From contig NZ_JAUSZJ010000002.1 of NCBI RefSeq assembly GCF_030817475.1, forward strand, positions 3,858,626 to 3,922,625: a DNA stretch of 64,000 bases, in the 5' to 3' direction. This document shows, one piece after another, positions 7,970 to 16,650 of this stretch (positions within the stretch are counted from its first letter, which is position 1; each line of letters starts with the position of its first letter). This DNA is from Streptomyces sp. V2I9. Lineage in GTDB: Bacteria; Actinomycetota; Actinomycetes; Streptomycetales; Streptomycetaceae. Made by a program: the position numbers and the translations under genes. The notes beneath the pieces are model-generated. The model did no database searches. It was not told the DNA's origin and saw only the letters and a list, made by a program, of their open reading frames with translations.

Positions 7970-9550
7970 TCACAGACGGCGGTAGGTGCGGCCGCCGCGC
8001 CGGGGCAGGGCTGCCGGATCGTCGGGGCCGCTCCGGGTGATCCGCAGGGCGAGGTGGAGTTCGGCGCGGACGGTCGCGTCGGCGAGGTTCTGCGCGAGGT
8101 GGTCGGCGCACCGGCCGATCCAGGTGGTCAGCGTGGTGCGGTGGACGTGCAGCTCGGCCGCGGCGGGGGCGGTGCGGGCGTGATGGCGCAGCCAGCAGGT
8201 CAGGGCGATCCGCAGATGGGGCTCCAGCCCGTCGACGAGCCCGCCGGCCCAGGCCCGTACCGCTCCGGTGTCGAGGAGGCCGCCCGGCAGCGCGTCCAAC
8301 CGGTCCGGGCTGCCCGGCACGGGAGCACCCCCGCTTCCGGAGGCGAGCGTTCCGAGGGATGCCGGGGCGGCGGAGGCGGTACCGGTGGTCGACGCTCCGG
8401 GGGCAACCCCGGATCGTTGACCGCCTTCCCCCTCCGCGCCCCCCTCCCCCTTCCCCTCCCCGACCCCGGCGGGCGCGGGGGCGCGGAGGGCGAGCAGCAG
8501 GTGGGCGCGGACGGTGGCGTCCCCCAGGTCCGCGCCGAGCAGCCGGGCGAGCTGGCGTATCCGGGCCCGTACCGTCCCGGCGGACAGGCCGAGGGCCGCG
8601 GCGGCGCGGGGCTTGCTGCCGGTGCGCAGCCACACCAGCAGCAGGTGCTGCTGGGCGGGGTCCAGCGGACGCAGCACGGACGCCGCCCACCGCGCGTACG
8701 GGGCGACGGGCAGGAGCGGCGCGAGCCGGGGCGCGCCGATCGCGTCGGCGGGGACGATGCGGTGGGCGGAGGTGGCGCTGTGCCGGGCGGCGGCGGCATC
8801 GCCGTAGGCGGTGGACATCTCGGCCAGAGGAAGCGGTCCCGCCATGCCCGCGAGCATGCCGTGCCGCTCGCACACGCGGGAGACCAGGCGCAGGATCCGG
8901 CCGTCGTCCGCGCCGCGGTGCACCTCGGCGACGACCAGTTCGCCGTCCAGCCGGCCCAGCAGCGTGCAGGCGTCGGCGTGCGGGGCGAGGGTGGGGCGTA
9001 CGGCCCGCCAGAGGACCAGGTGGGCGGCGGGGGCGTCGTCGCCGGTGAGCCGGTAGACCGTGACGTGCGAGTACGCGCTCCCGCCCAGGGCGTCGACGAC
9101 GGCTCCGGCATGTCCGGCCAGCAGCAGCCGCAGCAGGGTGGTGTGCAGCCGCATCTGCTCCCCGCGCAGCTCCGCCGCCCGCTGACCGCGTACCTCCAGG
9201 AGCGCCGCGGTGGTCGCGGCGACCCGGCCGGTGTGCTCGGCGGGGGTGGCGGGCGCGGGCGTCAGGACGAGAACCGCGCCGGCGGCCGGGAGTTGGACGC
9301 TGTACGGGTGTTCCTGTGGGGCGGATGCCGCGTGGACGCCGTCGGCGGCCGCGGCGGCGGGGGAGCTGTAGACGGCTCCGGCGATCGGGTCGGTCAGTAC
9401 CGCCCAGCCCTGGACCAGGGACGCGGCCTCGGCTATCAGACCGGCGCCCGATCCGGTCGCCGCGCGCAGCAGCCGGCCCGCCGTGTCCCGCCCGTCGCGG
9501 TCGTCCCACGGGCCGGCGGCTCCGTGGTCGGTGGTGCCCTGGTTGCTCAT
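7970..9550 (-). CDS. PucR-like transcriptional regulator with two C-terminal-type HTH domains
   Basis: 526 aa. The N-terminal two thirds resemble the PucR/CdaR sensor architecture (a GAF-like start with GAVLVLTPAPATP, then a GGDEF-like degenerate region around MAGPLPLAEMSTAYGDAAAA). Two HTH_30-type helix-turn-helix modules follow. The first includes AAAALGLSAGTVRARIRQLA, and the second, about 150 residues later near the C-terminus, includes AAELHVHRTTLTTWIGRC. Both end in a similar tail (DATVRAHLLLAL and DATVRAELHLAL). A Gly/Glu-rich linker separates them. The ATG at 9550 has GGAGG upstream. The ligand is unknown. Confidence 0.8.
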   Translation of the reverse strand: MSNQGTTDHGAAGPWDDRDGRDTAGRLLRAATGSGAGLIAEAASLVQGWAVLTDPIAGAVYSSPAAAAADGVHAASAPQEHPYSVQLPAAGAVLVLTPAPATPAEHTGRVAATTAALLEVRGQRAAELRGEQMRLHTTLLRLLLAGHAGAVVDALGGSAYSHVTVYRLTGDDAPAAHLVLWRAVRPTLAPHADACTLLGRLDGELVVAEVHRGADDGRILRLVSRVCERHGMLAGMAGPLPLAEMSTAYGDAAAARHSATSAHRIVPADAIGAPRLAPLLPVAPYARWAASVLRPLDPAQQHLLLVWLRTGSKPRAAAALGLSAGTVRARIRQLARLLGADLGDATVRAHLLLALRAPAPAGVGEGKGEGGAEGEGGQRSGVAPGASTTGTASAAPASLGTLASGSGGAPVPGSPDRLDALPGGLLDTGAVRAWAGGLVDGLEPHLRIALTCWLRHHARTAPAAAELHVHRTTLTTWIGRCADHLAQNLADATVRAELHLALRITRSGPDDPAALPRRGGRTYRRL

Positions 9551-9636
9551 GCGCCAGCCTCCGCGGCCGTGCGCGCCGCGCACGGGAAGTCCCGTGCGCG
9601 GCACGGCGGTTGCCTACGTGGAACGGGGATCGCGGA

Positions 9637-10458
9637 TCAGGGAATGCGGGCGACCGCGCCCCAGCCGGCGCGGGCCGTGGTGGTGCCGGTGTTGGCGTCG
9701 GGCCGCCAGTTCGGCCAGGACACCATGCCCGGCTCCACCATCTCCAGCCCTTCGAAGAACGCGACCGTCACCTCCGGCTCCCGGAAGATGTACGGGATCG
9801 CGCCGCTCGCGTTGTACTCGTCCTGGACGGCCCGGTGGGCGTCGTCGGAGGCGGTGGAGTGGCTCAGCGAGAGGTAGCTGCCGGAGGGGAGGCGGTCCAC
9901 CAGGCGCCGTACGAGGGAGAGGGCGTCGTCCCAGTCCACGATGTGCCCGAGCACGTCGCTGATCACGAGGGCGACCGGCTGGGTCAGGTCCAGGGTCTTC
10001 GCCGCCCCGGCGAGTACGGCGTCGGTGTCGCGCATGTCCGCCTCGACGTACGCGGTCGCGCCCTCGGGGGTGCTGGTCAGCAGGGCGTGGACGTGCAGGA
10101 GCACCAGGGGGTCGTGGTCGACGTAGACGATCCGGGAGTCCGGGGCTATCCGCTGGGCGACCTCGTGGGTGTTGTTCGCGGTCGGCAGCCCCGCGCCGAC
10201 GTCGAGGAACTGCCGGATACCGGCGTCCCGCGCGAGGAAGGTGACCGTACGGCGGAGGAAGTCGCGCGACTCCTGCGCGAACGTCTCGATCAGCGGGTAC
10301 TTCTCCCGGTAGGCATCGCCTGCCGCCCGGTCCGCGGGGAAGTTGTCCTTGCCGCCGAGCCAGTAGTTCCAGACACGTGCGGAGTGCGCGACGCTCGTGT
10401 CGATCTGGGCGGGCAGTTCCGGCCCATGTCCGTCAGGCCCATTTCCGGTCGTACTCAT
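9637..10458 (-). CDS. SAM-dependent methyltransferase, DUF574 family
   Basis: 273 aa. It begins with the signature of the actinobacterial DUF574 group, SVAHSARVWNYWLGGKDNFP. The SAM-binding loop FLDVGAGLPTANNTHEVA follows, then VYVDHDPLVLLHVHALL and the acidic AYVEADMRD. Length is typical for the family. Substrates are unknown; many copies exist per Streptomyces genome, often next to XRE-type regulators. The start at 10458 lies inside the 3' end of the upstream regulator gene (26-bp overlap), so the two are probably co-translated. Confidence 0.9.
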   Translation of the reverse strand: MSTTGNGPDGHGPELPAQIDTSVAHSARVWNYWLGGKDNFPADRAAGDAYREKYPLIETFAQESRDFLRRTVTFLARDAGIRQFLDVGAGLPTANNTHEVAQRIAPDSRIVYVDHDPLVLLHVHALLTSTPEGATAYVEADMRDTDAVLAGAAKTLDLTQPVALVISDVLGHIVDWDDALSLVRRLVDRLPSGSYLSLSHSTASDDAHRAVQDEYNASGAIPYIFREPEVTVAFFEGLEMVEPGMVSWPNWRPDANTGTTTARAGWGAVARIP

Positions 10459-11302
10459 CCTGCAACACCTCTCCTGTTCGGTCCGGCCGCATCGCCATCA
10501 CGCACGACACGTCCAGCATTCCCTGATACGTCTGCACGGGGTGCGGACTGTCCCACACGTCCGCCGTTCCCGGCAGACCTCCCTCCCGCACCACATGGTC
10601 CGCGATCTCCCGGACCTCCACCCGGTACAGCGTCAGCGCCGGTACGCCGGTCAACGGGTGCGGCGGCGCGTACTCGGGGTGCAACTGCATCGTCACATCC
10701 CCGCGACGGGCGATGTTCCGGAGGGCCCTGAGCTGTTCGCGCATCACCCCGTCGCCGCCCACACGGCAGCGCAGCGCGGTGACGGGAAGCAGCGCCCAGA
10801 GCCTGGTCTGCTGTTCTGCGAGACGACTTTGACGCTCCATCAGGAAATCCGCACGCCGTTTTCGCGCGGCCTCGCCCTGATCGGGGAACATGACCGCATC
10901 CACGGCCATCGCATACGCGGGCGTGCGCAGCAACGACGGCACCAGTGCCGGGTCCCACGTGCGCACGACGCCCGCCGCGGACTCCACGCTCATCACGTCC
11001 AGCTGCCAGGGTGCCATCGCGTCGCGCCACGGATGCCACCAGCCGGGCATATTGGCCGAGTTGAGGCGCCCCATGATGTCGTCGGTCTCCGTCGCGCCCG
11101 CCCCGTAGGCGGTGAGCAGGGCGGACACCTGACCCACGTCGAGCGAGGTCTGCGCCTGTTCCAGCCGCCGCAGCGTCGAGGGGTGCCACCCCAGTTGTGC
11201 GGCGGCCTGCGGTACGGACAGGCCCGCACCCTCCCGGAGGCGCCGGAGGCGGGCCACCAGGACCAGATGTCGCGCCGTTCTCCCCGACCTCTCGCGCGCC
11301 AC
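10433..11302 (-). CDS. XRE-family regulator with DUF5753 domain
   Basis: 289 aa. The N-terminal HTH_3 domain is visible in LRRLREGAGLSVPQAAAQLG and WHPSTLRRLEQAQ. Residues about 95-280 form a DUF5753 region, the usual partner domain in this Streptomyces family, including PSLLRTPAYAMA and the MERQSRLAEQ segment. Relatives such as WhiJ-like proteins act in development or antibiotic control, normally with a DUF397 small protein alongside. Here the neighbour is a DUF574 methyltransferase, overlapping by 26 bp, and no DUF397 gene is seen. A repeat-bearing divergent region lies upstream. Confidence 0.9.
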   Translation of the reverse strand: MARERSGRTARHLVLVARLRRLREGAGLSVPQAAAQLGWHPSTLRRLEQAQTSLDVGQVSALLTAYGAGATETDDIMGRLNSANMPGWWHPWRDAMAPWQLDVMSVESAAGVVRTWDPALVPSLLRTPAYAMAVDAVMFPDQGEAARKRRADFLMERQSRLAEQQTRLWALLPVTALRCRVGGDGVMREQLRALRNIARRGDVTMQLHPEYAPPHPLTGVPALTLYRVEVREIADHVVREGGLPGTADVWDSPHPVQTYQGMLDVSCVMAMRPDRTGEVLQDEYDRKWA

Positions 11303-11491
11303 GGTGCCCCCTCCCCGGTTCGGCTCGATCTACCCGACATTTCGCGCAGCGTGCGCGGAATGCACACAGCGCACCTTGCGACGTTCGCACGGCGCTCCCA
11401 AGGTAAGCATGTCCGCCCGCATTCCACGCCGAGTAGGAAGAACAGAATCGATCTTGGGTCCGTCTTCGCCCCCGACGCCACCCCCGAACTG

Positions 11492-11596
11492 TCCGACTCC
11501 CGCTCAGCACCGCCCAACTCGCGGTCAGTACTGCCCGACCACCGTTCAACGCCGCCCAACTCCCGTTCAGCACAGCCCAACTCCTCCTCCTGCCGC
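11492..11596. repeat. 21-bp tandem repeat, about five imperfect copies
   Basis: Consecutive 21-bp units begin at 11492, 11513, 11534, 11555 and 11576. Each opens with CCCAACTC or a close variant and contains a GTTCA/GGTCA/GCTCA core; the last copy is degraded. The array sits between the XRE gene (start 11302, leftward) and the small gene starting at 11727 (rightward). A 21-bp period places the cores on one DNA face, which suits cooperative regulator binding. It could instead be a neutral minisatellite. Confidence 0.6.
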
Positions 11597-11726
11597 AGCC
11601 TGTAGCTCCATGGCGCTCCTGCTCTCCGCCGCCCAGCCCGCCCCGCTCGTAGCTCCGCACCGCCACGGCTGTTCCGTGCACCGCCCGCACCGTCGTTCCG
11701 GCGGCCCGTTCTCTGGAGCCCACCTC

Positions 11727-12134
11727 ATGAACCACCTGACAGAACTCTCCGACCTGACCCCCCTGGCCCACCCGAAGCTCCGGTCCGTCGCCACCGTTCC
11801 GAGGTCCGCTCCGCCCCGCCCGCTCGACCTGCGCGTCCGCGCCCAGCGCATCCAGATCGACGAGCTCGTCGTCGACGACCCGCACCAGGTGCTCGCCCAC
11901 GCTCAACAGGCCGCCCTCGACGACCCGGACATGGCCGCGCAGTTCGGCCACGGACCGATGGACTCGATGTCGCTCTCGGCCGCTGCGGCGCTCCTGTGCG
12001 CCCTGTACGACACGGACGCCCTCACCACGATGGGGCTCCGCCTCACCCGCGAGACCACCCGCGTCTCGGCCTCGAACCAGCAGTCGGAACCGGTGTCGTT
12101 GGTACGGACGACCACGGTGGAGCAGGGCGACTGA
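11727..12134 (+). CDS. hypothetical protein, 135 aa
   Basis: Not recognised. The product starts MNHLTELSDLTPLAHPKLRS, is rich in Ala, Leu and Asp in the middle, and ends in a Thr-rich polar tail (SLVRTTTVEQGD). No membrane segment or Cys motif is seen. I chose the ATG at 11727, which has GGAG 10 nt upstream; an alternative ATG at 11610 would add a low-complexity N-terminus. It faces the XRE/DUF5753 gene across a repeat array, the position where a DUF397-type small effector often sits, but the sequence is not DUF397. Confidence 0.6.
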   Translation: MNHLTELSDLTPLAHPKLRSVATVPRSAPPRPLDLRVRAQRIQIDELVVDDPHQVLAHAQQAALDDPDMAAQFGHGPMDSMSLSAAAALLCALYDTDALTTMGLRLTRETTRVSASNQQSEPVSLVRTTTVEQGD

Positions 12135-12382
12135 TCTTCCGGCCGGCCGTGTTGGCAGGGAGCGTTTCGGGCCGAAGATGTTCCGTTGTGGGGCGCCGCA
12201 TGCCGGTGCGGCTGCCAGGGGCGGATGGTCCGCGCCTGTGGGGGCGAAGTGTTACGGCGTCGGTCTTCGCGGGTGCACCGGTTGACGTTCTCCCCAACTC
12301 CGGGCAACGCCCGGACGGCTGGTACGTGGACGTGCCGGGGTGGTCCTTCGGGAGCCCGCTGCCCACCCGTAATGTCAGGGGC

Positions 12383-12718
12383 ATGGCATCAAGAGAGAAG
12401 AACGGTCCCATCCTGGGCTGTGCGATTCCGATCGCACTGGTCATAGCGGCCGCCGGAGTTGCCTTGCTCATGTACAGCTGGGACCTGACCCAGTCCGAGG
12501 CCAACGCCGTGTGCGGCAGCTCCGTCATGGAGGAGGGGCAGACCTGCATGGTCGGATCCGGCGAGGGTGCCGTGCACCGCAGTGCCGATGACATGAGGAG
12601 CGGGGAGAATGCTGCCCAGAAGATCTTCGGCTGGGCCGGGGTCCTGGCCGGAGGCGCCATCGCGCTCGGAGGGGGCGCCCTCATGGTCGCTGTCATCAGG
12701 AACCGGAACGACGACTGA
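12383..12718 (+). CDS. small protein with two membrane segments
   Basis: 111 aa. The hydrophobic segments are at about residues 8-30 (LGCAIPIALVIAAAGVALLM) and 80-102 (FGWAGVLAGGAIALGGGALM). Between them is a polar loop of about 45 residues with two Cys (VCGSS and TCMVG) that could form an extracytoplasmic disulfide. The ATG at 12383 is preceded by CAGGGG. No family is recognised. A terminator-like hairpin follows immediately. Confidence 0.65.
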   Translation: MASREKNGPILGCAIPIALVIAAAGVALLMYSWDLTQSEANAVCGSSVMEEGQTCMVGSGEGAVHRSADDMRSGENAAQKIFGWAGVLAGGAIALGGGALMVAVIRNRNDD

Positions 12719-12723
12719 TCGTT

Positions 12724-12740
12724 CCCGAACGCGGTTCGGG
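12724..12740 (+). terminator. short hairpin after the membrane-protein gene
   Basis: CCCGAAC and GTTCGGG form a perfect 7-bp stem with a 3-nt loop, starting 6 nt after the stop codon. No U-tract follows, as is usual in Streptomyces. Confidence 0.5.
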
Positions 12741-13100
12741 GCGGCGTTGGTTCTGTCCGCCGACCGTGCTCGCATCCCGGCTCGGTGAGGAGGGGAACCG
12801 AGGGGGACCATGATTCCGGCGTACCGGTGAGGTGACGGAAGCGGTGCGGGAAGACCGGGCTCATGGGCTCAGGGCTGACCGTCATACGGAGCACGGCCGA
12901 GAACGCCCGAGCAGGCGCCACGACGGTGGCCGCAATGCGCTCCCCCTCAGAGGCGGTGCGTACGCAAGCACAGAAGACCGCCCGGCGTACTTAACCAGCC
13001 TTTTCCTGTCCGGAACTTGTTCCCGATCGCATACGCGTTCCGTGAGCTGCGTTAGTCTCTCGTGGCGCGGAGGCGGAACACCGACAGACGGGGGAGTGCC
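12741..13100. other. 360-bp gap upstream of the three-gene operon
   Basis: No convincing reading frame. Around 13000-13058 the sequence is less GC-rich. TAGTCT at about 13053-13058 lies 42 bp before the GTG at 13101 and could be a -10 element; no clear -35 matches it. GGGGGAG just before 13101 is the ribosome site. Confidence 0.3.
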
Positions 13101-13532
13101 GTGTCCTATGCGGACCGCTGGCAGGAGTTGTTCGGACCGAGCGGCGATGAGCCTGCGATGAAGCTTGCCTCGGCGTCCTCCACCACGGGGGGCAGGGAGA
13201 GCGGCGCCGGAAACCTGAAGCACAGCAAGGGGCCTTGGACCAGTGCCTCCGGCACGGCCGGCGATCTGCGGACCAGGGCCGAGACCAGTAGGTCGGTGCT
13301 CAAGAGCGGCCACGAGGGCATCCAGGCAAAGACAGTCGGCCTCAGCTCCGCCACGGCCCTCACGCGTGTGCTGACGTCCTGGGAGGACCGCCTTCGGGCG
13401 ATGCGGGACGAGTGCGGGCAGCTCCAGGGGAACCTGCTGACGGTCGCCAGGGAGATGGGGGAGTCGGAGGCCGCTGTCAAGTCGTCCGTCAAGGGTGTTC
13501 ACGTCCCCGGCACGGCGGATGAGAAGCGATGA
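13101..13532 (+). CDS. WXG100-like helical protein, first gene of a coupled trio
   Basis: 143 aa, starting VSYADRWQELFGPSGDEPAM. The body (residues about 45-135) is predicted to be two long amphipathic helices, with LRTRAETSRSVLKSGHEGIQ and RLRAMRDECGQLQGNLLTVA. This matches the size and layout of WXG100/type VII-associated proteins that pair with DUF1023 hydrolases in Streptomyces. No canonical W-x-G turn is obvious, so the family call is by layout and neighbourhood. The GTG at 13101 follows GGGGGAG. The stop overlaps the next start by 4 bp (ATGA). Confidence 0.6.
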   Translation: MSYADRWQELFGPSGDEPAMKLASASSTTGGRESGAGNLKHSKGPWTSASGTAGDLRTRAETSRSVLKSGHEGIQAKTVGLSSATALTRVLTSWEDRLRAMRDECGQLQGNLLTVAREMGESEAAVKSSVKGVHVPGTADEKR

Positions 13533-15361
13533 CATCCCCGCTCACCTGGCAGATGCTGCGCGATCTCGAGACGTCCGCGCTCACCCGGGCCGGCGACCGA
13601 TGGCACGAGGTGTCGAACCGTGCGGCAGCTGACCGGGGGCAGGTCGACCGCGCGATGTCCGCGAAGCTCCGCGAGACCCAGGAGAGCGAGTCGGCGGAGG
13701 CCGCCCTCGGCAAGCTCCGGCGTCTCAGCCGGAACTTCCAGTACGTGCGGACGGAGTGCGGGTTGGTCCGTACGGCGCTCAACGGGCTCGCCGGCGATCT
13801 CGCCGAACCGCAGCGCCGGTTGAAGCAGGCCCTTGAGGATGCGGCCTCCCTGAACTTCACCGTGCACGAAGACGGTTCCGTGAGCTACCCGGCATCCGAG
13901 GTCACGGACATGACCGGTGCGAGACGGAAGGCACCGGGCGGTAGCTCTCAGGGCGATGCCCGGCTCCCGCTGGACCCGCCCGGCCTCGGCTCGCCGGGGC
14001 AGCCGTCGCTGTATCCCGGCTACGCGGGATTCATGCCGGCGAACCCCAACGCGGCGAAGGCGCAGGACGTGGCCGACCGCATCGTTCGAGCCGTACAGTC
14101 CGCGCGGGAGATCGATGCCCGGTACGCGAAGACCCTCAATGGCCTGAAGGCGGAGAAGGGCCTTGACGTCACTGCGGCCACGCTGAAGGACGTCGGCCGG
14201 GACACCGCCGACGTACGTTCCACCGCGGGCACGTATCTCGCCGAAGGCGTTCCGGAGGCCAAGAGCCCGGCCGAGCGCAAGAAGTGGTGGGACGACCTGA
14301 CCGAGGAACAGCGGCAGGAGTACCTGAAGGTCGCACCGGATCTGATCGGCGGCCTGGACGGTATCCCGGCGGCCTCCCGCGACGAGGCGAACCGGAACTA
14401 CCTGCCGGTCCTCATCGATGAGCTGGCGCGACAGGGTGGCGACGACGCCAAGACCAAGCTCGATGCCCTCCACATGCTTCAGGGCAAACTGGATAAGCCG
14501 AGTCATCCTCCCATGTTCCTCCTGGGCATCGGGGACGAGGGCAACGGGCGGGCGATCGTCTCATACGGCAACCCTGATGCCTCCAGGCATGTCGCGGCAT
14601 ACGTTCCCGGTCTCGGCACCAAGCTCGACAGTGACTTCGTCACGGACACGATGAAGCGTGCCTATGACACGGCTCTTGGTGCGGGGGAAGTGGACCCGTC
14701 CACTGCCTCCATCGTCTGGCTGGGCTACGACGCCCCGCAGCATGTGGACGTGATGACGAAAGGTGATGCGCAACGGGGTGCCCCGGCGTACAACGAGTTC
14801 ATGTCAGGTCTCTCGGCGACGAACGCGAACGAGAACCCGCATGTGACGGCGATCGGGCATTCCTACGGCTCGCTCACCGTGGGCACGGCCGCCAAGGAGG
14901 CGGGAGGAATCCCGGGCGTCGACGATGTGATCCTGCTGGGCAGTCCTGGCGTGGACGCTCAGAAGGCAACGGAACTCGGTGTCGGCAAGGACCATGTGTT
15001 CGTCGGGGCCGCCGACAACGACCCGGTCACCCACCTGCCCACGAAGAGCGAGGCTGGGCTCGGCTGGGTCCTGGGTGGTGCGCAGAACCCTCTGCTGGGC
15101 GGCCCTGCAGGGATCGAGGTGGGGCGTGACCTCTTCGACGCCGGCAACGACGATGTGTACTTCGGCAAGGACCCGGCGAGTGAGGCTTTCGGGGCACAGC
15201 GCTTTCTGGTCGACGACGGGCCCAGGATGATCCTTGAGAATGGCCGTTTCCAGGCTCATTCCCAGTACTTCGACCCCGAAATCGATCGGGTGTCGGCGGA
15301 CAACATCGCCAATATCGTCGGTGGACGTCCCGAAGACCTTGTGAGGGAGAAGCATCGGTGA
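13529..15361 (+). CDS. DUF1023 alpha/beta-hydrolase protein with helical N-terminus
   Basis: 610 aa. Residues 1-230 are mostly charged helices, likely pairing with the upstream helical protein. The C-terminal half is an alpha/beta hydrolase of the DUF1023 (Abhydrolase_8) type. It contains ASIVWLGYDAPQHVDVM, the nucleophile elbow AIGHSYGSLTVGTAA with the catalytic Ser, then DVILLGSPGVDA and the acid/His region near NDPVTHLP. There is no signal peptide; related proteins are suspected type VII-linked exports, but that is not shown here. It is coupled to its neighbours by 4-bp overlaps at both ends. Confidence 0.8.
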   Translation: MTSPLTWQMLRDLETSALTRAGDRWHEVSNRAAADRGQVDRAMSAKLRETQESESAEAALGKLRRLSRNFQYVRTECGLVRTALNGLAGDLAEPQRRLKQALEDAASLNFTVHEDGSVSYPASEVTDMTGARRKAPGGSSQGDARLPLDPPGLGSPGQPSLYPGYAGFMPANPNAAKAQDVADRIVRAVQSAREIDARYAKTLNGLKAEKGLDVTAATLKDVGRDTADVRSTAGTYLAEGVPEAKSPAERKKWWDDLTEEQRQEYLKVAPDLIGGLDGIPAASRDEANRNYLPVLIDELARQGGDDAKTKLDALHMLQGKLDKPSHPPMFLLGIGDEGNGRAIVSYGNPDASRHVAAYVPGLGTKLDSDFVTDTMKRAYDTALGAGEVDPSTASIVWLGYDAPQHVDVMTKGDAQRGAPAYNEFMSGLSATNANENPHVTAIGHSYGSLTVGTAAKEAGGIPGVDDVILLGSPGVDAQKATELGVGKDHVFVGAADNDPVTHLPTKSEAGLGWVLGGAQNPLLGGPAGIEVGRDLFDAGNDDVYFGKDPASEAFGAQRFLVDDGPRMILENGRFQAHSQYFDPEIDRVSADNIANIVGGRPEDLVREKHR

Positions 15362-15954
15362 AGCGCATCATGCGGACTGTCCGCCGAGCCTGTGCGGTGG
15401 CTATGGCCGGTGTGCTGCTGGCCGGGTGCGGGTTGTTGGGCGGTGGCCAGAACGGGAAAGGGGCATTGGCGGGCATGGACATGCAGGGTGCGGCGGAGCA
15501 CGCCGACAGGATGTTCTACGCGACGGTCGGAGCGATCAAGCCGGAGGTCGAGTGGGTCCATCGTGCGACGACGACCGGCAGCTGCGATGTGTCGCGCTAC
15601 TGGACCGTGATGACGGTCGTGTCCGAACAGCGTCGAGGCAACTTCCTCGGTGTGGTCGAGCGCTTCTGGAAGGCGCATGACTACCGGATCGACATGGTGA
15701 ACCCGAGCAAGGACCTGCCGACGATCATCGCCACCTCTCCGGACGGCTTCGGTATCAGAGTCAAGTTCGGCTACAAGGGACAAGGGTTCTTCGAGGTCAC
15801 CACTCCCTGCGTGGACGAGTCGGAGGTAGCGCCGCCCGTGAAGCCGGCGAACGGCCGTGTGTATGAGGGTGAGATCCCCACCCCCAATGTCCGCTCCGAC
15901 TTCTGGTCCGCCGGGACCCCGGTGCCGGGTCGCGCTGCCACCCCCGCGCCCTGA
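15358..15954 (+). CDS. secreted lipoprotein, third gene of the trio
   Basis: 198 aa. A lipoprotein signal is clear: basic start MKRIMRTVRRAC, hydrophobic AVAMAGVLLAGC with the lipobox LAGC, and Cys about residue 24. The mature part is a small mixed domain containing SCDVSRYWTVMTVVSEQRRG and a second Cys in TTPCVDE, so one disulfide is possible. The tail is Pro-rich. The GTG start overlaps the hydrolase stop by 4 bp, so all three genes are one operon. No known family; it probably acts at the cell surface with the hydrolase. Confidence 0.8.
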   Translation: MKRIMRTVRRACAVAMAGVLLAGCGLLGGGQNGKGALAGMDMQGAAEHADRMFYATVGAIKPEVEWVHRATTTGSCDVSRYWTVMTVVSEQRRGNFLGVVERFWKAHDYRIDMVNPSKDLPTIIATSPDGFGIRVKFGYKGQGFFEVTTPCVDESEVAPPVKPANGRVYEGEIPTPNVRSDFWSAGTPVPGRAATPAP

Positions 15955-16110
15955 TCCCGGCGGGAGGCTGCTGTCCGGGGCCGGCTCAGAAGGAGGGACG
16001 CCCTCCGTGGTGCGTACGTCACCGAAACGGCTGGACCGCCCACGTTCCCACCCCGCCACCGGGCAAAGTCGGTGGTCGTCCGGCTCGGCTCGTGGCACGA
16101 TCCGGGTTTC

Positions 16111-16650
16111 ATGACCACCTTGTTCCTGATGGTCGGCCTTCCCGGAGCCGGAAAGACCACGCGGGCCCGCCAACTCGCCGACGAGCACGGCGCGCTGCGC
16201 CTGACGCCCGACGAGTGGATGCTTCCCCTGTTCGGCGAGGCTGAGCCGGACGGTAAGCGTGACGTGCTGGAGGGGCGCATGCTCTGGCTCGCCCTGGACG
16301 CGGTCCGGCTGGGTACCGACGTCGTCGTGGACTACGGCTGCTGGTCACGGCACGAACGGACCGCGATCCGCCGGCTGGCCGAGGCGCAGGGCGCCGGCTT
16401 CCGTATGGTCTACCTGCCTGTCGACCACGAGACCCAGCGCACCCGGATCGCCCACCGCTGGGCGACCGCCGCCGAGGAGACGTACCCGCTCGACGAGACC
16501 GACCTCCTGCACGGGCGGGCGCACTTCGAGGAGCCCGACGCGGCGGAACTCGAAGGCCGCGTGAACGGCGACCCGCCGCCCGGCTGGACGGGCTGGCCGG
16601 AGTGGGCCGCCGATCGGTGGCCGTCATTCGTCCGGCCCGGCGCCGTGTGA
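16111..16650 (+). CDS. AAA_33-type P-loop kinase-like protein
   Basis: 179 aa. The Walker A motif is at the very N-terminus (FLMVGLPGAGKTTRARQLA). LTPDEWML follows, resembling the zeta-toxin/polynucleotide-kinase group, then VVVDYGCWSRHER as the Walker B-like strand and a lid region rich in Arg (TQRTRIAHRW). Such proteins phosphorylate small molecules or nucleic-acid ends; the substrate cannot be told. The ATG at 16111 has no clear Shine-Dalgarno sequence and may be leaderless (CACGAT at 16096-16101). It is a single gene. Confidence 0.8.
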   Translation: MTTLFLMVGLPGAGKTTRARQLADEHGALRLTPDEWMLPLFGEAEPDGKRDVLEGRMLWLALDAVRLGTDVVVDYGCWSRHERTAIRRLAEAQGAGFRMVYLPVDHETQRTRIAHRWATAAEETYPLDETDLLHGRAHFEEPDAAELEGRVNGDPPPGWTGWPEWAADRWPSFVRPGAV

